DNA of 64,000 nt from Bactrocera neohumeralis (taxonomy: Eukaryota > Arthropoda > Insecta > Diptera > Tephritidae), in contig NC_065922.1 of NCBI RefSeq assembly GCF_024586455.1, forward strand, positions 36,700,089-36,764,088. Direction: 5' to 3'. Of this stretch, positions 56,872 to 64,000 are shown one piece after another; within the stretch, counting starts at the first letter, position 1; each line of letters opens with the position of its first letter. The position numbers and the translations under genes are program-made. A model generated the notes under the pieces. The model was not told where the DNA came from. It made no database searches and worked only from the letters and a program-made list of their open reading frames with translations.

Positions 56872-57849
56872 AAATAAAACCGAAAAGATTTTAAATTTAA
56901 ATTTGTGTGCCTGTGTGTGTGTGTTTGGAAAATAAAGACGGTATGAGTGGCGCTTGAAAAAAACTGCACGCGCAGGAAGTGCCAGGCGAAGGAGTACAAC
57001 GAAAGTGCTACGAAAGCGTTCAATGAGTATGTGCGTGTGCGACAACCGAATGGTTAGGCGAGAGGGGGAGATGGGAGGCAACGAAATGAGTAAATTTCGG
57101 ATACAATTTTAATTATCGCAACCGTAAGCTTTTGGTTGTAAATATTTGAGTGCCCGATAACGTCGACGATTTTCATAAATAATACAACAACAACAACAGC
57201 AGAAGCAACAACAATAAATACAATGTGGCAACAACAATGCCCGAAAAGGGCAGCACGTTGCAAACAACAGCATGAAATGTCAGTGATAAGGGTTGAATTG
57301 CGATGTTGCCACAAGCGGCTAACAAATAAGGGTTAACGGGGTATTTGGAGGCACGGAGTTGTGACGAAAAAGCAATAAGTAAGGAAGGAAGGCAGCCAGC
57401 AGCATCATAGCGCGTACTTGTTGTTTCCCGTAAATTTAAGTGACTTTAAAACGACGAACGATGCTTCAAGCAATCAAAAGCCGAAGTGGGAGGGGGCGGG
57501 GTGGCACGCGATAAAGAGTTAAGCGGCCGGGAACTGCTTCTTAAAGTGCGTCTACTGTGCAAGAGAAACACAAGAGAAGCGAATTTAAGCAGATTGTCTG
57601 CGCAAATAAATGCGAGTGAGTCGAGGATGAGGTCGGAGTGGGCCGGAGAGGATCTGAGTGGCAAGTTGGTAGGCTTGGCAAGCGGTGGCAGCGCTGCAGT
57701 GTGGTTGTAATCAATGTCAAAAGCTTCATGTTTTCATTAAGTGCTTCCGCGCTGGCTGCCAGCTTTAAGTAACAGCTCCACAGCTAGACCTTACACCCAA
57801 CTTATGCTTACGGCTCTCTTCAGGCCAACCACGTAGATGCTCTGGTTGC

Positions 57850-58104
57850 GATAAGGCAAACGCTACTTCAGAGTATAAAAGCAGATTTGCTTAGGAAAAT
57901 AAAAAAACAGTTTTAGATTTAGCAGTAAGTAGAGTCTGTTGAGCCTATAAACAAAGCATTCGCTTGCGGGACACGATAAGCCTAACGACGTTGATTTGCT
58001 ATAGTCTCACGTGTCGGCCACCAGCAGCGGCTCAGGTTATGTGTGGCAGTTGATTTGGTGAACTTCGCTTACACTCGCTCGCAGCTCACTCATCAAATCT
58101 TATC
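57850..58104 (+). promoter_or_regulatory. Candidate TATA promoter with GATA-site cluster
   Basis: TATAAAAG lies at 57874-57881. About 35 bp downstream an ACAGTT tract (57907-57912) could serve as initiator. Three GATAAG motifs surround it: 57850-57855 and 57975-57980 on plus, 58099-58104 on minus. No convincing ORF follows. The TATA-to-initiator spacing is slightly long for a standard promoter. Confidence 0.3.
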
Positions 58105-58514
58105 AGCCACACATATTGTTGCTGCCGTCGCCGCTTTTGTTTTTGTTTTCATTTTTAACCCTTTCAAATAAATAACTTTTTGTGTGTATTTCCGATTTCA
58201 TATGCATGCGTACACAAAAGCACATATGTACATGTGTGTGTGTGTGGTTGGTAAGTTCATCAATGGATATTTTGTTGATTCTTTTTAATGGAAAATCAAA
58301 AGTTGCTTGAAAGAAAGCGTAGACAAAGGCAAATTAAAAGTTAAGGTGGAAGGGAAGGTGATTTTGATAGATGTGGTACTTATGTGATGGAAATGAGGGC
58401 TTCAATGAATTGACAACTTTGTTTTCGATGGATGTGGGAGCACTTTATGGAAGTATGTATGTACATATATACATGTGAATGAGGGTATATAAAGGTACAT
58501 GCATATGTATCTAC

Positions 58515-58545
58515 ATACATATGTATGTATGTATGTATGTATATG
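58515..58545. repeat. (ATGT)n microsatellite
   Basis: A tetranucleotide run, preceded by the inverted word CATACATATG. Confidence 0.9.
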
Positions 58546-58689
58546 TAAAATTTTTATATGGGCGTATAAAAAATGCTTTAATATCATCTACCTCATAAAC
58601 TAGCTAGTACAGCATCTTTACATTTTGTAAGTGACTTAAAAATAGGATTCGGCAACTTGTTTCCTTCCAGGATCCGGAATTAAATTTTT

Positions 58690-59760
58690 CGGGAAAAGTT
58701 CATAATTTTTGAAAACTTACTAAAAATCTGTAATGTGAAAGAAATTTAAAGAAAAGCAGTTACTTTGAACTTTTCGGGATCCCGAAATAAATTTTTCGGG
58801 ATCTATAATTTATGCAAACGTCCTACAAAACTGTAACATGAATGAAATTTAAAGTACATCTGCAATATTTTATTTCTCGGTAGTCCGAAAAAAATTAATT
58901 TGAAGTTGGAATGCAATTTTTTTATGTTTAGGGATTTCATAAGAAATTTTTCGGGATTTCTTAAGAATTATTATTGATTGTGAAAAATCTGCCGAAAAAC
59001 GTCAAAAAAAGATTAAAGAGTATCAGCCACTCTGTATTTTTCGGGATCCCGAAATAAATTTTTCGGGATTTATTATAGATATTCTCTAATTTCTGAAAGC
59101 GTACTGTTTGCGTTTCGGGATCACGAAACAATTTTCCGAAACTTTCCACTGATATTTCCTAATTCCGGAAAATCTACCAAAAAACTGTAAGCTGATGATA
59201 ATTTCAAGTGGAGCTGCAACCATTTATTTTTCGGTATTCAGAAATACAATTTTTGTGACCTCTTAGGAATAATTTGTAATTTCCGAAAACTTACTGGAAA
59301 ATTGTTATTTATAAGAAACTGAAAGAAGAAACGCAACTCTGTACTTTTCGGGATCAAAAAATAAGTTTTTCGAGACCTTTGAAATCATACCAAACAATAA
59401 ATTTAAAGTACACAGAGCTGCAACTCTATATATTTCGGTATTCCGAGATAATTTTTCGGGACTTTTTAGGAATATTTAGTAGTTTCGGAAAACTTTCCGA
59501 TAAACTGTAATCTGATTAATATTTAAACTAGCGCTGCAATTCTTTATTTTTCGGGATCCCGAAATAAATTTTTCGGAACTTCTAAGAAAAGTTTACTATT
59601 TGTAATCTGAAGAAAATTGAAAGTAGAGCTCACAATTCAAACTCTTTTCGGGATCCCGAAATAAATTTTTAGAAACTTCTTGGGGGTAATTACTAATTGA
59701 AATCTGAAAAGAATTTAAAGTAGAGCTCACAATTCTAACACTTTCTTCCTGGAATGATGA
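58690..59760. repeat. Degenerate satellite with conserved palindrome
   Basis: About nine related units of 75-165 bp (mean near 110) in one direction. Each carries a core like TTTCGGGATCCCGAAA followed by TAAATTTTTCGGG, then AGGAATATTTACTAATTTC, CTGTAATCTGAT and AATTTAAAGTAGAGCTGCAA. Core positions: 58770, 58871, 59036, 59111, 59225, 59343, 59430, 59545 and 59643. The 16-bp core palindrome is intact at four cores (58770, 59036, 59545 and 59643) while the spacers have diverged widely. Confidence 0.9.
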
Positions 59761-62349
59761 AAACCTGAGTTTGGATAATATTAAGTGTTTAGCAGTTAGA
59801 ATAGGCAGTCTAATAACTTTGAGGAGGAAGATCTCTGAAAAGTCAAGATTACTTCTAAAGTCTTCTAGTTCTAGCGTATTAATCACTTTAATCTAACTTT
59901 AACCACTTTTGTGGGTGAGATTTCTGATATCGTTCAATGTCTAAGCTTGAGCTCAGCAACAATATTTATTAAAAAGTGAGCTACAGGAAAGCCAAAGGAA
60001 TGCTGGATAGTGAAGGTAATGGAGTATGTTCATATATCGAGAAAAAGATGAGTCTTATTCCGATCTATTGGAGTAAATTCAAAAATTTTTGTTATCTAAT
60101 GTGCTATATCATAATAGAATCTCGAATACTTGAAATCTGCGGTTCTCTACCTGATATTTAGTACTAAGATTAAGTCTATTTTAATAGGTAAAAAGATTAC
60201 ATGTAAGAAGCTCTGAAAAAGTGCACTCTTAATCGTAGATTGATTCCAGGATGAAATCGAAAAGCATTCAAATTCTGAACCAGAAAGAACTGTATTGATA
60301 TTTTAGAAGAACATATAAAAGTTATTAAAAAAATGGAATTTTCCTAAAAAAAGTTATTTTTGAGCTTAAAGGAAGTGGTTAATGAACTATGGGTAGTTTA
60401 AAATGGGGTCTGTGGTCAATACAGATGTTTTCATTGAAGGGAAGTATAGAGTAAATCCGAATGCTATTATGAATATTGCACAAAGTTTTAAAATTCAAAG
60501 TGTAGTTAGGTTCTCAAATTAGAATGAAGCAAATGAGTGCACAACCCTTTAAAATGAGCATCTCCTTCAAGTCTTGAATAAAAAGCGATACAAATTCGTT
60601 TTTATCTTAATTTAAAAACCACACTATGCAGCTCACATCAGCGTTATCCACCAATGGGACTTGAATCCTTTCTGTCTCTCGCACACATTTCATCAAACAT
60701 TTTTATTTCGTATATCTAATCAGACGCACACTACGCGCTTGTCCTTCATACCCCAACCTGCACATCAGCAGCAGAGTCCCAGATCCGAACTGACTCAGCA
60801 GCAAACCAATCGCCCTCATGTCAACGACGCATGTGTGTGTGTGTGTGTGGCGGAAAACTCGCTGATGATGAATTTCCCGCATACAAATATCTGCATACGC
60901 GCGCAACAACACTGATTAACCCTTTCCCCCCACAATGTACTCCACGAAAACAAAGAATATGCTATCATTCACATTTTGGGCGTTGGGGGCGGGGACAGCG
61001 GGTTAGACATTTTTTAGAGTGACGAGTCGAGGCAAATAGAGCGGCGCTGCTTCTTACTTAATTTATGATAAGGGTTTGGAAAATTTGAAAATTCTTTGCT
61101 GACGAACCTACACACTTGCAGACACACACACACACACACACACTTTAAAATATGCTGACTTGTAGTGGTGCCGGGGGCCGGCAGGTTCGTGCGCGCTGGT
61201 TGGCACGCACATAATGAGCTACGCTGCTCGAGTATTAAGGATAAAGGATAAATAAAGTAAATGTGTTAGGTTGATCGAAAAGAGGAGGGGGAGACATGTG
61301 GCGGAGCGGCACAATGAGTTGCACAGGCTGCAAATATACATATTTTTAACCTCGACGACATGATGCCCCCGAGATTTAGATGGTGAAAAAATACACACAC
61401 ACTCACATATGCTTGTATACACATATATTTATTTGATATGAAATAGCTTATGTGAAAGTATTCAAATAAGTGTCTACATATTATCCTTTGACGGCGCGCG
61501 CTGTTCATTAAGGCCGAAGGTTTCTGTGGGCTGTCAGGAAATTTTATTTTAGATTTTTAATTATTTATGCCTGCATGCGCAGATCTATACAAAAAACATA
61601 CATAGCGGGCTAGATTTTTAATTAATGTCGAGTGGCAGGAGATAAACTCGACTCCATTAGATTTTTTTTCTGGCTTGGGTTTTTGTGAAATTCGGTTTTT
61701 CAAGATAATGTGTTAGCATGGGTGAATTTCAGTTGCTTACAAGTAGACAGGATATATATATATGGCACCGAATTCGTAATGGTTGTGTGAGTAAGGTAAA
61801 GATGGTGGCAAGCTTATGCTTTAATGAAATTTCAATTTGTATAAGAAAGCTATAAAACCACTTTCAATGCATAAACAAGTCATAAAGAATTACTTTAAAA
61901 AATATATACGTACATATATGTATGTGTATATACAAGGCATGTATACATTTTGAGTGCACCAAACTAATTTTTATTTATTTTAGCAAATTTGGAATATTAT
62001 TTCGAAACCTTTTAAAACTTCTTTTGACCAAAACATTCCAAAATTTGGCAAAACTATCGTCTTCACATACCTGCTTGATTTAAGCAGTTCATCACATTAT
62101 ATTATACATATATATATTACATACTTCTATCACATTTTCTATTACCTCCACAGAACCTCGACATAACCTCATCTACTCAGCGCTTATAATTAATTACATA
62201 TCTGCCTTTTTGCATAAATAAATTTGCCGACATAAATTAACCGCCAGTTGATGTTTAGTGGCATATGCATTTATGATACATACATACATATGAATATATA
62301 TATAAAATACAGGATTATTCTTGTATCAAAAGTCTATATACTATATATA
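59761..62349. other. Intergenic DNA
   Basis: 59760-60600 is AT-rich and featureless. 60830-60850 GT and 61121-61143 CA microsatellites. 60900-61260 is GC-richer. No domain, RNA gene or repeat is recognised beyond these. Confidence 0.4.
61121..61143. repeat. (CA)n microsatellite
   Basis: A pure CA run of about eleven units. Confidence 0.9.
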
Positions 62350-63474
62350 AAGGGTTGTCCATTTCGAGGTTTACCTACATTTTTAAAGCAAAAAACTCAG
62401 AAACTTCAAATTTAATGAGGAATGTTTATTATCATTCGAAGAAGAAGAAGAATATCTCTTTCAAATGTTGGCCGCGACTACGTCCAAGATGGTCCATCCA
62501 TTGGATCCAATTTTCGAATTTTCGATGACTCTTTCGACAATTTGGACTGGTAACTGGCGAATGATAAGCGTGATTTTTTGCTGCAAGGCCTGACTGGAAG
62601 CGGGATTGTTCGCATAGACATTAGACTTTAAAAATCGCCACAGAAAAAGTTTAACGGTGTGATATCACACGATCTTGGTGACCAATCGCCGGCCCAAAAT
62701 GTGAAATTATCTGCTCACAGAAGTGTTTTCTCAATAAATCCTTTGATAGGTGGGAAGTGACACCGTCTTGTTGAAACCAAATGTCGCCGAGATCGCGAGC
62801 TTCAATTTCAGGTATCAAATAGTCGGTAATCATGCGCTATAATGATCGCCATCTAAACGGCATCATTTTTGAAGAAACATAAACCGATGATTCCACCGGC
62901 CCACAAAGCACACCCAACCGTTATTTTTTCTGGATGAAATGGCAGCTCTTGAATCTTTTCAGTTTACTCTTCCCTCCAAAATGCGACAATTTTGCTTGTT
63001 TAAATACCCATTGAGCCAGAAATGGGACTCAAAATTTGGCTCGAAAATGTCGGATCTTCTTGGAACTTTTCAAGAGCCCATAGAGCGAAGCGAGTTCGAG
63101 CGATCTCGACGTAGAATGCACCAAGTCGTTCCCAACGTCAGTCCGAGTTGCTGCAAACGGCGCCTAATCGACTCTACACTGTCTTCGTGTACTCCCTCAG
63201 CTACGGCTGTTATATAATATTTCATGCACGAGGTCTATTCAGGCGAATATTTTCCAATAATGAATGGCTGGGCCTCAAGATGTACTACGCTTAGAACGTG
63301 AATTTCGCAATAAAGTTGAACGATTCGAAAACGTTGTTCAGGCGTAAGACTTTCCACGATGAAATGCCAAACAATAATGAACAAAAATACTATGACAGCT
63401 AGACACGACTCACGCGTGATCAATTGAACAAAAAAAAGTCTATTGAAAAAAGTACATCTACTTGGACCACCCGT
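62350..63474 (-). pseudogene. DD41D (rosa-like) mariner, full-length relic
   Basis: Minus strand, flanked by TA (62348-62349 and 63475-63476). The ends read AAGGGTTGTCCA and, inverted, ACGGGTGGTCCA. The transposase N-terminus is SLTPEQRFRIVQLYCE (near 63345). Later come a degraded SHFWLNGYLNKQN, VMITDYLIPEIEARDLGDIW, FQQDGVTSH (second Asp kept) and CEQIISHFGP. Then in another frame SPRSCDITPLNFF, where the third Asp has become Asn, and GLNGWTILDVVAANI-type text follow. The region that should hold FSDEAH reads FESHFW, so the first Asp is gone as well. At 1125 bp it is the best-bounded mariner in the window. Confidence 0.9.
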
Positions 63475-63814
63475 TATGTATGCGTATATAGGCAACACTA
63501 TCGCTCAGTAGCAACAGGAATGCAATATCTACGGTAAACAAGTTTGTTGCATAGTTGCAAGCACGCACAGTAGGCTAGTTATCATATTTACGTAAAAAAA
63601 TTATGTGAAAAGTTGGTCGAGCAAATTAAAGCATGAATAATTCGGGAGAGCTGTTCAATCTTCTTGGATCTTTTGGAGGAACGTCACCCAACCTAAACGC
63701 TGAATTCATCCATTCCATTAGCCTATCTTCTTTTTTGTTGAAAATTTGGAATAACTCGTGGATCTGTATATTAGGAGTAGAACTGCGGAAGTAGAAGCAG
63801 CATATGTAGTGTCA
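63475..63814. other. Unassigned stretch
   Basis: Nothing recognised. Confidence 0.4.
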
Positions 63815-64000
63815 ACCCAAGTAAAACTGAAAAGGTTTTATTTATAATAACGTATAAGGTCCCTCTTTCGAGGTTCACGTCTTCAACCTGTTGAGAATGT
63901 GAATTACTTAGAGTTTATCCTTAATAGAAAACATTTTTGAAGGCCAAATATTAAGGAAAGACTAAGGAAGGCATCAGTTGCCTTATATTGCTGTAGAGTA
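63815..64000 (+). pseudogene. LINE reverse transcriptase fragment, cut by the window end
   Basis: Plus strand. A VLF-TYKVPLFRGSRL-like tract leads to PVENVNYLEFILNRKHF, a stop, then NIKERLRKASVALYCCRV. This is the RT region just after the YADD box in I-group-like LINEs (family: ENVKYLGVILDxKLxW...R-KKASxALYxC). It continues past the last base, so its full extent is unknown. The 10.35-kb copy carries the same upstream block (VLFTRRYK) in antisense. Confidence 0.72.

Larger units (their letters stand above)
56211..58689. other. Intergenic DNA, one promoter-like site
   Basis: 57480-57700 is GC-rich with open frames on both strands that I distrust. ATGT/ACAT repeats lie near 58450-58545. A candidate small frame and a TATA-type patch are listed separately. 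Confidence 0.4.

Noticed and set aside
1..64000. tRNA, rRNA, CRISPR, phage or bacterial operon features
   Set aside because: Scanning for tRNA B-box-like GGTTCGA words, rDNA segments, regular spaced repeats and ribosome-binding layouts gave nothing supportable. The content is eukaryotic.

Overview
The window looks like non-coding DNA from a dipteran fly, most likely a higher fly such as a tephritid fruit fly. This rests on an INE-1/DINE-1-like element with its GTCT-rich head, many mariner relics including three of the DD41D (rosa-like) type, R1-like, RTE-like and RNase H-bearing LINE debris, AACCTAA-type LINE tails, and abundant CA/GT and ATAC/ATGT microsatellites. The species assignment is inference. 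I found no intact host protein gene, tRNA, rRNA, operon or CRISPR array. Most long open frames are short, lack plausible starts, or run through transposon relics or simple sequence.

Layout. 0-8 kb: a decayed mariner, an RTE-like 3' end, two opposed LINE fragments, and an RTE-like reverse-transcriptase relic. 8-9 kb: a 61-bp-armed near-perfect hairpin, then an INE-1-like element. 10.3-11.8 kb: the longest LINE relic (RT, RNase H and C-terminal region). 13.1-13.7 kb: a TTAAG array between long direct repeats. 15.9-17.1 kb: two converging mariners. 19.1-20.4 kb: a DD41D mariner. 21-33.9 kb: alternating LINE, RTE, TTAA-element and mariner pieces. 37.5-43.4 kb: R1-like and RTE-like fragments. 43.9-46.3 kb: a Tc1-like relic and two TTAA-bounded elements. 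47.8-49.25 kb: a DD41D mariner carrying a nested TTAA element. 55.3-56.2 kb: an R1-like 3' half. 58.7-59.8 kb: a degenerate satellite built on a 16-bp palindrome. 62.35-63.47 kb: a third DD41D mariner. The right edge runs into another LINE RT.

The stretches between (1.9-3.4, 11.8-13.1, 17.1-18.9, 22.2-25.0, 30.1-31.6, 33.9-37.4, 39.6-42.2, 46.3-47.8, 49.3-52.5 and 56.2-58.7 kb) are largely free of recognisable repeats. They are richer in simple sequence and look like intronic or intergenic fly DNA. Three places have weak promoter-like signals (36.8, 46.4 and 57.87 kb). Nothing here acts as a working pathway. The story is layered transposition and decay, with a few short structures worth testing for small-RNA or regulatory activity. 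Family names come from protein motifs recognised by eye, so fragment edges are approximate unless a target-site or terminal repeat fixes them.
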